64,000 nucleotides of DNA from Sabellastarte sp. h YS-2021 (taxonomy: Eukaryota > Annelida > Polychaeta > Sabellida > Sabellidae): assembly GCA_964017235.1 (NCBI GenBank), contig OZ024930.1:152644221-152708220 (forward strand), given 5' to 3'. The notes beneath the pieces are model-generated. The model had not been told where the DNA came from, did not search any database, and saw only the letters and a program-made list of their open reading frames with translations. The translations under genes and the position numbers were made by a program. This document shows, piece after piece, positions 22,230 through 32,589 of this stretch (position 1 is the first letter of the stretch; each line of letters opens with the position of its first letter).

Positions 22230-22587
22230 TTAACATCCATTTACAGCAGCAAATATTAGAAGCTTTTCAGTCTCTCTGAGACGAATTGACAGCTAACAAA
22301 CAAGTGGAGGTGGATCAGACCTCGGCTTCAGCTTCTAAGCCTGGACCCTCCAGTCAAACTGTAAATTTGGACCTACCCCCTCTGAGGCCGAGGCCTACCT
22401 CAGTGGACTTAACATCCATTTACAGCAGCAAATATTAGAAGCTTTTCAGTCTCTCCAAGACGAATTGACAGCTAAAAAACAAGTGGAGGTGGATCAGACC
22501 TCGGCTTCAGCTTTTAAGCCTGGACCCTCCAGTCAAACTGTAAATTTAGATCTACCCCCTCTGAGGCCTCGGCCTACCTCCGTGGAC
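22230..22587. repeat. 179-bp tandem duplication inside DIRS gag
   Basis: The block starting TTAACATCCATTTACAGCAG at 22230 recurs at 22409, with nearly identical text (GTGGAGGTGGATCAGACCTC, CCTGGACCCTCCAGTCAAAC). The period of 179 is not a multiple of three, so the duplication shifts the frame. The few differences suggest it is recent relative to the element. Confidence 0.9.
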
Positions 22588-24236
22588 TATGGTCCCGCTC
22601 TTCCTCCACGTCTCGGTGCTCATCATCATTACACATCATCATTGCGCATCAGATCAGCATTCAGGCCTTAAAAGGACTGTCACTCTCATAAAATGCTATG
22701 ATAGTGAACCAAGGTGCGCCTCGGATCAATACAATGATGAATCTGATGAACCTCGGATCTCATCTTCTAAATCCAAAAACATACTGACAAGAGTAAACAT
22801 AAGGTGAGGTCCAGATACGTGTCATCGTGAGGATCAGTCCTCTGTACCCAGACACAGGTCTTCAAAGCCCTCTGGGGCTCAGCCCTCTGGGGCTCTCTCT
22901 AATCAAGACCAACCTCAACACGATCCAGACCCCCCTTATAGGGAGTAGCTCTGTCTGACGTTCCCTCCCAATACGCTGAAGAAGTGGACACCTTCAGGTG
23001 CATTCTTTCCCTCCCTGACCCCAGGGAGTCCATGCCTAGGTCCTTCACTTCAGTCATGGGGCTGGAGGATGAGAAAGGCCGTCAGGAGCTCAGGCCAAGA
23101 GGTCCTTTCTTTATGCTCCCCCTCAGCTCAGTTATCAAAGATGCCTTTGATAAATATGAGCATGATTTGCAGGCTGCTAATTTACCTGAGGGTAAATACA
23201 TCAAACCTCCTCCTTCCACTACAAAGTGGGGTAGCCCTGTTATGAGGAGAAAATGCAGGAGTTCAGTACAGATTTTGCCAAAATCTGTGTTACTCCTAAA
23301 ACCCCTGGGGCCCCTATGGGCAAGGTTCCCCTACCAATTCTTAAAGAATTGGAATACCAAGCAAGGCAAAATATATCCACTCTCAACTTTACTGCTGCCT
23401 TTGACAAGACTTCATCTTCTTGCAATGTCACTCTTGAAAAGTGCCAACATAGCCTAAAGTCAACCTTTAAGAGGTCTCAGATCCAGAAAGGTGCCAATCC
23501 TGAGAAAGCAGCTAAACGTGGATATGAACAAGCCTGTGAATACTTAGACATATGGAATAAGACTGTTCTTATTCAACACAGAGCTCTCAAATGCCTCAGC
23601 AAATCCTTAGCACATATACTCAAGAGGGAACGATATACTATGGGTAACACCGGCTTGCTCAGGCGCGAAGCTGAAATGTCCCTTTTACAACCACATCTAG
23701 GGGAAACAAGACGCCAAGAACTCAGGAACTCACTCCTTGTTCAAGTCTCAACTTGTGAATGAGGGAGAAGACTTCCTCCTCAAAAAAGGCACCTCTAAAG
23801 ACTCAGGGTTTCGGACCCTATCAAAATTATCCCTTTTGTGGTCACAACAACAAGAAAAGAGGCACCTACAGGAAACGCCCCCCATAGGGGCAACTCCTCA
23901 CAAAACAGTAACCAATCATTTTCCTCAGGTAGGGGGAAACTGAACTTCAGAGGCTCCAGGGGTCGTTTTCGACCCCACACTTGGGGACGAGGGCATGGAA
24001 ACCCGTCCCCCCAATGACTCCTTCAAAGCCTCCCTCTTTCAGAAGAGACTGGCTCACAAACAAATGTTTGTCCAACATGTTAAACATTATCACCAATGGC
24101 TACGTACTGCCATTCATTTCAAAATCAAGTCTGGTCAGATGCCCTCTGATTCAGTCAGAATACAAGGCCCTTCAAAAAGACCAAGCTCTGGCCACTTGCA
24201 TCCAGTCTCTTCTGTCAAAAAAACGCAATAGAAAGG

Positions 24237-24900
24237 GTGGAAAATGTAAAATCTCTCGGGTTTTACAGTTGCCTGTTTCTAGTACCCAAGCCTCACCAAA
24301 GGTGGAGGCCAGTCATAGACTTAAGCAGGCTCAACACTTTTCTACACATAGAGAAGTTCAAAATGGAAACTCCAGAGTCCATCAGGGCCTCCCTGATTCC
24401 AGGGGAATGGGTATCGTCAATAGACCTTTCAGATGCTTACCTTCACATCCCCATCAACCCAAACTCAAGGAAATACCTAAGGTTTTGCCATAGGTCGCAG
24501 GTGTTCCAGTTCACCTCTCTCCCGTTCGGACTAGCCACAGCCCCCCCAAGTCTTTACAATGATTGTAAAGGAAGTGAAGCTAATGGCCCTCTCCAGAGGA
24601 CTCAGACTTCACCAATACCTGGACAACTGGCTGATCAGGTCCCAGTCTCAGGAGGAAGCCCAAGTGAACACTCAGGCAGTGGTAGACCTAACCCAGTCCT
24701 TGGGGTGGATAATAAATCAGAACTAAAACCTACTCAGGTGTTTTCGTTTGTGGGCTACGAATACCATCTAGATTCAGCCCTTGTAAAACCCACTCAAGAG
24801 AGATGGCTGAAACTTCAGGATTTGATCCTACGTCTCAAGTCAGAACATGTTTTGACTGCAAGATGTTTGATGTAACTAATTGGGTTGTTTGCCTCAACGG
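24237..24900 (+). pseudogene. DIRS reverse transcriptase
   Basis: Visible RT blocks are FLVPKPHQRWRPVIDLSRLN, a FKMETPESI segment, SSIDLSDAYLHIPI (first catalytic Asp) and FTSLPFGLATAPP. A frameshift in the C7 tract near 24541-24547 moves the reading to FTMIVKEVKLMALSRGL and the active-site box QYLDNWLI (about 24613-24636). This box normally reads YLDDWL, so the second Asp is Asn here (AAC) and a key metal ligand is lost. A second shift near 24705-24720 returns to the first frame (FSFVGYEYHLDSALV). These changes inactivate it. Confidence 0.9.
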
Positions 24901-25690
24901 AGAAAATGATCCCGGAGGGACACCTTCACATGAGGCCCTTTCAGTTTCATCTCAAACAGCACTAGAGATATCCTCAGCCGCTGGACAGTCTCCTTCCTTG
25001 GACAGAAACCATTTCTGGCCACCTAGACTGGTGGCAGAACCCCACAAACGTGATGAGAGGTGCAGACCTTCATCCCAAAGATCATAGTATCCAACTCTTT
25101 ACAGTCGCCTGTCAAAAATCAAAGTTCTACAAAGGGTCTGTGGTCAGACCGGGAAAAAAGGCTACACATAAACAATCTAGAGTTGAAGGCGGTCTCCCTG
25201 GCCCTTTGAAGCTTCAAGGACCAGTGTCAGAACCAAACAGTGCTAGTTGCAATGGACAACTCAACAGTGGTAACTTACATAAACAAGGAGGAACTCACTC
25301 AGCGGACATGTGCACTCACCTGTGGAAGATCATAACATGGTGGCATTGCTATCATATAACATTAAAAGCCAGACACATTCCAGGGTGTCTGAATGTGATG
25401 GCCGACCTGTCCAGGTCGAACCAAGTACAGTCAACAGAATGGTCACTACATCCGCAGGTGTTCAAACAGATCTGTCAAAAGTGGTTCACTCCTCATGTAG
25501 GTCTATTTGCCACTCATCTGAACCACAAACTTCCACTGTACGTGTCTCCAGTCCCAGACCCAAATGCTTGGGACATAGATGCTCTGAACTTAAACTGGAT
25601 GGGTCTCACTACCTACACTTACCCTCCAACATCTCTCCTTCACAGAGTGATCCAAAAAATCAGGCAATGGCATTCATCGTAATAGCCCCT
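24870..25690 (+). pseudogene. DIRS RNase H and linker region
   Basis: After the RT, the frame reads LIGLFASTEKMIPEGHLHMR to a TAG near 24960, then TETISGHLDWWQNPTN and ADLHPKDHSIQLFT. Next come RNase H-like text with a DNSTVVTYINKEGG-type block in a shifted frame and HIPGCLNVMADLSRS. It ends with the family-typical EWSLHPQVF, LFATHLNHKLPLYVSP and WDIDALNLNW. RNase H would remove the RNA template strand. At least two frameshifts and one stop lie in this part. Confidence 0.8.
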
Positions 25691-25899
25691 GGCTGGCCAG
25701 GGATGCCCTGCTTGTGGGACCTAGTGCAGCTCTCAACAGAGATCCCACTGTAACTTCCGGTGTCAACAGCTCTTCTCAAACAGTACCACAATTATGTGTT
25801 CCACAGCATCTCAACCTCCACATCTGGTGTCTAGGAGTGGACAGCTCCAAGAACAAGGCTTCTCTGTGAGGTGGCAGAGAGAATTGCTGCCCCTCAGAG

Positions 25900-26974
25900 G
25901 TCATTATCAAGGACCATCTACAAGTCAAAGTGGGCGCAAATTGAGAAATGGTGCAAAAGAAAATTCGGTAGATTTCTCCACTCCATCTGTGAAACGAATC
26001 TCAGACTTTTTCATGTACCTGTACCAAGATCTAAACAGGTGCCCCTCCACCATTGATGGTTACAGAATGGCCATTGTTGACACTTTGGGCCCAGTGGGCC
26101 ACCATATTGCACAAAATTCAGACCTTCACAGGTTACTCTCCAGTTTTCACAGGGATCGTCCAAAAAGTTGCAGGAATCTTCCAAAATGGAACCTTTCTGT
26201 TCTTAATGAGCTCACAAAAGCGCCCTTTGAGCCTATGAAAGACACAGACCTCAAACATCTTACTCTCAAAACTGCTTTCTTGCTAGCTTTGGCCTCCGGC
26301 AAGCGCCGCAGCGAAATTCATGCCTGGGTCGCAAACAAAGTATCTAATCTAGGCCAATGGGAAAAGGTTGCCTTGCTCCCCTTTTCAGATTTCATAGCCA
26401 AAAACCAACTAGCAAGAGAAGGTTCTCAAAGTGTGTATCTGGTGACTATTGCTGCTTTGACTACCATTGTAGATAGACAATTCAAAGAAGACAGGACCTT
26501 GTGTCTGGTGCAGGCCCTGAGGATTTGGATCGAACCAAAGAACTGAGAGGGTCTCGATCCCTCCTTTTCATCTCCTTCAAGAAAGGACACACCTCAGACA
26601 TCAGACCCACTACTCTTTCTTCTTGATTGAAACAAACCATTCTACTTTGTTATAAACAAGCAAACCAACAAGCCTTGGACTTGGTCCAAGTTAAAGCGCA
26701 TGATATTAGGGCCTTCGCGGCCTCTAAGGCCTTTTACGTTGGGGTATCGGTGGACCAAATCATGCAAGCCTGTCACTGGAAAGCTCACAACACATTTACA
26801 AATTTTTACCTAAAAGACCTTACTTGGTCAGACAACAACAACAATATGTATCTGGGACCAGTTGTGGCAGCACAACAAGTTCTAGACCCTTCCCCTCAGA
26901 CCAGTTATCCTCGGAAAAAAGGGGGGGCACATCAGCTACAACCAAGTCTTCAGGAGTCTAATCCCAGGGTCTAG
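25900..26974 (+). pseudogene. DIRS tyrosine recombinase
   Basis: An N-terminal SAM-like core-binding part (KSKWAQIEKWCKRN, FFMYLYQDLNRCPSTIDGYR) leads to the catalytic domain. The R-H-R-Y residues can be placed: Arg in LASGKRRSEIHAW, His and Arg in HDIRAFAASKAF, a second His/Trp in CHWKAHNTF, and the Tyr in FTNFYLKDL. The enzyme integrates the circular DNA. The frame shifts near 26530-26550, and a TGA interrupts the stretch just before LKQTI at about 26625, where Trp is expected. All catalytic residues survive, but the frame is broken. Confidence 0.85.
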
Positions 26975-27408
26975 GTATAAGTTTACCTCTCAGGATGTTA
27001 CAGGTAAGGTCATGTTTTATTTTTAGTTTATCAAGTATAAGGTATTAAGGATTTATCAAGGTTGTCATTAATCTCATGTTGTAATCAATGGCAAAAATTT
27101 ATGAGAATTCCAACCATAGGGCTAGGTTTTCACTCATGGATGGGCCCTAAGGGCCTTTACACTTCTTAAGTGAGCACGGCTGCACTTCTCTCCTACAATC
27201 AAACATCCTGACAGCTTTTAGAACTGTCGCTCATTCTATTCAGGTTTTTGGCTCTTTACAGGCCCGGTCTTCGGGACTGGGGCACTGTAAACGGGACTCA
27301 GACTGGTACATCTAAACATTCATTCTAATCTATTACTTCAAAATCTAAGAAAAATTGACATATCTTCAAGTCTCAGTTGTAATCCCTACACCGTGCGGTT
27401 GGAATCAG

Positions 27409-27510
27409 CATTCAGTCCCACATGGTAAGCTATTGTAGCACAATAAAATTGAATATTTTAATTACTTAAATGTAGCTTTTATAAGCTACAAGCTTACCAT
27501 GTGGGACTGA
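27409..27510. repeat. DIRS internal complementary region
   Basis: 27409-27447 is the reverse complement of the left outer tip (CATTCAGTCCCACATGGTAA to the ATTTTATTGTGC complement). 27444-27510 is the reverse complement of the right outer tip (TTGAATATTTTAATTACTTA to the CCATGTGGGACTGA end). The junction within it defines the exact element termini and the TTTT overlap. Confidence 0.92.
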
Positions 27511-27574
27511 GAAGAGTCCCACCCTGCCTCCCCACTGTATTACAGCTGAGGGGTAAGGTTTAAAAATTGCAACA

Positions 27575-27761
27575 AGAAAGTAGGAAGAGATCTCATAGTA
27601 TACCTCAGTAGGACAACCTGAGGCTATGGTCAACTATAAATGTCTATTTTTCATAGACGTTGGCCGTGATGCCTGCGGCCATCCAAGAACAGCATTCAGT
27701 CCTACATGGTAAGCTTGTAGCTTCTAAAAGCTACATTTAAGTAATTAAAATATTCAATTTT
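27575..27761. repeat. DIRS right inverted terminal repeat
   Basis: This begins AGAAAGTAGGAAGAGATCTC and ends AATTAAAATATTCAATTTT. It is inverted relative to 21475-21632, with an extended A/T-rich tip of about 40 bases not present at the left end. Confidence 0.9.
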
Positions 27762-28960
27762 GTGTTTTTGGCTTTTATCTCCTTTACCATTGGTTTTCAC
27801 ATACACACACCAGATTTCACCATTACCACTCTAACGAAAAAAAAAACACATTATAGCTAGACTTCTCAAATTTGAAGGATATATTTATAACCATAAAATC
27901 TTGCCTGGGAATATTTTTGGCCGCATTTTGAAAAGCACGATGACCACCACGGGCATTTCTATGTCAGCCCTGAAAAATGCTTATAACTCGCTTACTATTG
28001 GTCCTAGAGGTTTGCAATGTGAAACTAACCTATAGGAAATCATAAGGTAGGAATCTTCTGATGTGGTCAATTCATTTATTATTGGTCCTAGAGGTTTGGG
28101 ATGGTAAACCAACACATAGGAAATCATGGACTGGAAATCTTCTGGTGTGGTCGCATTTGACCTTGGGCCACTTCTTCAAGGTCAAATGAGGATAGCCAAA
28201 CTTATAACTCGTTTATTATTGGTCCTAGATGTTTGGGATGGTAAACCAACACATAGGAAATTATGGGCTGGGAATCTTTTGGTGGGGTCGAATTTGACCT
28301 TGGGCCCTCCTTCAAGATCAAACGAATATAGCCAAACTTAAAAGTGCTTATAACTCACTTATTATTGGTCCTAGATGTTTGGGATGGGAAACCAACCTAT
28401 GGGAAATCATGGGCTGGGAATCTTCTGGTGCAGTCAGATTTGACCTTTGGCCCCTCTTCAAGGTCAAACAAATATAGACAAACTTAAAAGTGCTTATAAC
28501 TCGCTTATTATTGGTCCTAGATGTTTGGGATGGTAAACCAACACATAGTAAATAATGGGCTGGGAATCTTTTGGTGTGGTCAGATTTGACCTTGGGCCCT
28601 CCTTCAAGGTCAAATGAATATAGCCAAACTTAAAAGTGCTTATAACTTGCTTATTATTGGTCCTAGAGTTTTGCAGTGTGAAACCAACTTTTAGGAAATC
28701 ATGGGCTGGGACTCTTCTGATGTAGTCATATTTGACCTTGGACCCTCCTTCAAGGTCAAACGAGGATAGCCAAGCTTAAAAGTGCCTATAACTCACTTAT
28801 TATTGGTCCTAGATGTTTGCAATGTGACACCAACTTACAGGAAATCATGGGCTGGGAATCTTCTGATGTGATCAGATTTGACCTTGGGCCCCACCTTCAA
28901 AGTCAAACAAGGATAGCCAAACTTAAAAGTGCTTATAACTCACTTATTGTTTTAGGTATG
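27762..28960 (+). mobile_element. Element C2, satellite C array, 5' part disrupted
   Basis: 27800-27965 matches the 5' units of element C1 (GATTTCACC, CATAAAATCTTGCCTGGGAA). About seven monomers of the C satellite with GCTTATAACTC, TTATTATTGGTCCTAGA and TCCTTCAAGGTCAAA follow. The DIRS insertion lies at its left edge, so the 5' hairpin is absent here. At about 28950 the array changes abruptly into an A-type monomer, and no C-type 3' end (CTAG stem-loop) is found. Confidence 0.75.
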
Positions 28961-29115
28961 CAACGTCAACCTTGATTTGATCTTGCCAAATTGACCTTGA
29001 AATTTTAAATCTAGACTAGGCTATAACTCAAAAACTGTAGGGTGTAGGAAGTTGATTCTTGTTGTGGACATTGGTGAGGGGGTGTAGAAGTTAAACAGCA
29101 GTGTTGATTCTAGGA
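28955..29115. repeat. Single A-type monomer fused to C array
   Basis: GGTATGCAACGTCAACCTTG, CTATAACTCAAAAACTGTAGG and TGTAGGAAGTTGATTCTTG belong to the A satellite, yet follow directly on the last C monomer. The junction lies in the ACTCACTTATT/GTTTTAGG text. 29115-29560 is unrelated A/T-rich sequence with a 30-bp duplication (GAATAATGCTTGTTGACAGTG) at 29209-29260. Confidence 0.7.
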
Positions 29116-29561
29116 TGTGTTTCTTGCGGAATCATGCAATAATTCACCTACAAACACAGATTTTCTTGGAGTCTGTGATGAAATTATAAGGCAATGCGAA
29201 ATGCATTTTGAATAATGCTTGTTGACAGTGTGGTTTTTGAATAATGCTTGTTGACAGTGGTTTCGTGATCACGAAAGAACTCAAATATATTGTGTGATCC
29301 AGGCAGTATTTAACTATATTACACCTAAAAATATAAACTGAAGCATAGTCTGGATGGTTTCTTCCAAAATGGAGGCAAGTAAAAGGACACTGAAAGTTGT
29401 CTGGATTTTAACAACAATGGGCCAAAGCCGGTGCTGATGCTACAGCCATCCACCTGTAAACATCAAATATGATGATTAAAAATTCCATTATTAGGATTTT
29501 ATTGGTCAGACTATCAAATTTTGTACAAAAGTATTTTTAAGTATACCAGTAATCTCTATTT

Positions 29562-30813
29562 TTATCCATAAGGGCTGTCAAGGTTTTGTTTTCACCCATG
29601 GTGTACGGATTGGCGGTCGGGTGTTTTGGCGGGGAAAAGTCTGTCCAGCCTGCATCTCAGAAACCGTAAGGTGTAGGAAGTTGATACATGGTAGGGACAT
29701 TGGTCAGAGGCTTGTAGATGTGTAATGTCATGGCGTGACCTTGATTTGACCTTGCTGTAGTGACCTTGACCTTTTAAATCTTGTTCAGGCTATATCTCTG
29801 AAACTGTAAGAGTGCAACCTTTATTTGACCTTTGGAATGTCATGGTCTGACCTTGATTTGACCTTGCTGTAGTGACCTTGACCTATAAAATTTTGTCTGG
29901 GCTATATCTCGGAAACTGTAAGGTGTAGCAAGTTGATATTTGGTAGGGACATTGGTTAGGGGGTGTAGTTGTGCATTGTCATGGTGTGACCTTGATTTGA
30001 CCTTTGACTTTGCCGTAGTGACCTTGGCCTATAAAATCTCGTCCGGACTATATCTCGGAAACTGTAAGGTGTAGGAAGTTGATACCTGGTAGGGATATTG
30101 GTTTGGGGGTGTAGGTGTGCAACGTCATGGTCTGACCTTGATTTGTGCTTTGACGTTGCCATAGTGACCTTGACCTATAAAATCTTGTCTGGGCTATATC
30201 TCGGAAACTGTAAGGTGTAGGAAGTTGATACTTGGTAGGGATATTGGTTAGGGGCTATGGGTGTGTATTATCATGGTGTGACCTTAATTTGACCTTGTCG
30301 TAGTCACCTTGACCTTTAAAATCTTGTTGCACCTTTGGGTCTGTCTTTTGATGCAGATTAAACAGTGTTAATTCATAGAATTTATTAAGAATTTTACTTC
30401 CATAACTTCCCATTGTAAGAGATAGAATTTCATCAAGTGAGTCACAGATTTTGCTCCAACACCAAACATAAGGATTCATTAAATGTATTACCACTTCTGT
30501 ATGCATGGTAATATTTAAAACATCTAAACCATAATTCGGATATGCAGATGTAGATAAAAAGTGTTGAACTTTAGTTTACTGATTAATGCTGTCATCTTTT
30601 TATTTAATTATCATGTTTTAATACTTCATTTTTACATGCATTTCTTTCTTTTAAACATTATTTTCTCCATATAAACATTGTTTGGAACTTTATATAACTG
30701 ACAGTGCTCTAAAAGTATCCTAAACTTTGTACTGGTACAGTACTTCTATATCTCATGGTGTTGAAAATATTTCCCTAGGCTGTGGGGTACGGGCATCTCT
30801 GATGCTATTTTTT
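29562..30813 (+). mobile_element. Satellite-bearing element A3
   Basis: The 5' end is degenerate (TCCATAAGGGCTGTCAAGG for the usual hairpin) but is followed by GTTTTCACCCATGGTGTACGG and about five A monomers. The unique 3' part (30320-30780) parallels 11870-12318 of A1. The 3' end GGCTGTGGGGTACGGGCATC, with GATGC and a T6 run, is intact. It is more diverged from A1 than A2 is. Non-coding. Confidence 0.8.
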
Positions 30814-31627
30814 CTCAAAGTTCTTCAAATTACTGAACAATTAGAGAGCATCCTTTAGATGAATCCTTTATATTACATCAAAGTGACTACATTGATCTGC
30901 ATTCCTTTACATGGACGTATTACTAAACCCTAATATAGCAAACGCTTCCACTTGAAACATAACGTATCTCTTAAGGGAATTTTTTAACATTATGTGACTT
31001 TTAAACCATGTACTAAACCTCTCTATTGTACTTGTATCTTGAACTTTGTACAAAGCTCTCGCCGGATCATATGATGATTGAGTGGTTGATGGAAAGTATT
31101 TATTTCCTCTGTGATTACAGCTATTCCAGGTGTTGTTTTGTGTGTTATTGTTTCAGAGCATACTGTATAATAATTTCCACTTTTAACAAATTTTATAGCG
31201 TAAAATTACAGTACCTATATACCTGTCATTCACAGTTCATTGCATGTGCAGGCCCTTTCGTTTGACATTCCTGGGGTTTTGGATCCTGGTTTCAGTGTTT
31301 CGGGTTCATATCTGAACCTAGGTTCTCCACTTTGTAGCCTTCCTTACGTTCAATTCTGGAGGTTAGTGGTCAGTGACTCATGGTGTTGACTCGATCCTCC
31401 CCTAAGGATTCCCATCTTACTGTTGCCCGTATCCTTCATAACACTTCATGGTTTTTTGGTATATTGGTTTCTCAGGCTAGTTTTCCTCAAATTAGCCCCA
31501 TGACCTTTTGTGTCCCTGAAGAGCAGCCAGTAATCAGACTGGAATGTATGTGCTGGGATCACCTTCTCAAGAATTTTTTTATTCATAACCTCTTTTTTAT
31601 CAATTGAATCGGGCTGATTTTTTTCTA
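30814..31627. other. Intergenic sequence, no supported feature
   Basis: No domain-bearing frame, tandem array or known repeat is recognised. Two short open frames (31026-31265, 31380-31607) look like chance. Confidence 0.4.
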
Positions 31628-32220
31628 ATTAAGGGCTGTTGGGGTATTGTTTTCACCCATGGTGTCCGGATGGTTGGGCAGGCGGGCGGCAGGAAAAAGT
31701 TTGTCCGGGCTGTATCTCAGAAACCGTAAGGTGTAGGTCGGAAGTTGATACTTTGTAGGGACATTGGTTGGGAGGTGTAGGTGTGAACATATTGGTCTGC
31801 ATCATTGTTTGACTTTTAACTTTGGATCTGCCAAAGTATGTTCACCTGCCATATTTGAGACATGTTTCTCTTATGACAAAGATATATGGATTGCTGCAAC
31901 TGATTATTATATGTGCTCTTACATAATTGGGATATTTCCATTGACAGCTATTCTCCAATTAAAAAAATTTACAGCTTCATAATTTTTAGTTTTATTTATT
32001 AATGCTCTCATTTTGCTATTAAATTGTCTTGTTTTAATACTTTATCTTTCCATACGTTTTGTTTCTCTTAGATGTTATGTTTTCTACTTAAACATTATTT
32101 GGACCTTTATATAACTTATACTGCCCTGAAAGTATCCTGATCTTTGTACTGTTTCACTACTTCTATATCTCTTGGTGTTGAAAACTATTTCCTGGGGCTG
32201 TGGGGTACAGGCAATACCAG
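31628..32220 (+). mobile_element. Satellite-bearing element A4, one monomer
   Basis: The 5' end is AATTAAGGGCTGTTGGGGTA, followed by TTTTCACCCATGGTGTCCGG and a single A monomer (to about 31790). The rest of the array is missing; unrelated internal sequence joins a diverged copy of the 3' unique part and ends at CTGTGGGGTACAGGCA (about 32215). It shows that the tandem copy number varies between copies. Confidence 0.7.
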
Positions 32221-32589
32221 GCTTAAATCAAAGGGAAATTTGTCAAAATCACGACCAAAATTAGCATAAATGCAAGAATGATAAATATAGGTTAGACCGT
32301 CCCTTTGTACACCATTGTAGAAAGCCTGAGGTTGTCAAGATGACTGGAATCAATCACACAAGGCGTCAGAAAGTTGACATGTCACATAAAGTTCATCCTG
32401 GTCAATAGCTGGCAGTTCTACATGTAACACACAAACATAAAAGAACTTGTTGCTTCATAAATGACCGTCCTGTATATTTACACTATCTTACAAGTTCAAA
32501 ACCTAAAACAGTATAAAAAACTAAAAAATAAATCAAGTAAAATAAAAATTCAAGTTCCAATTTTTAACATGTCTTCCGTTCAATGTCAA

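Larger units (their letters stand above)
21475..27761 (+). mobile_element. DIRS-type tyrosine-recombinase retrotransposon, full length but defective
   Basis: The element has inverted terminal repeats (21475-21632 and 27575-27761) and an internal complementary region (27409-27510). The latter is the complement of the outer left tip joined to the complement of the outer right tip. That arrangement is diagnostic for DIRS1-type elements, which replicate via a circular intermediate and integrate by a tyrosine recombinase without target-site duplication. The ends are set by the ICR junction, where the two tips overlap by TTTT. Internally, in order: a Gag-like frame, reverse transcriptase, RNase H, a conserved DIRS linker region and tyrosine recombinase. 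Several frameshifts and stops make it non-autonomous as it stands. No LTRs are present. The element interrupts I/H sequence on the left and C-type sequence on the right. Confidence 0.95.
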
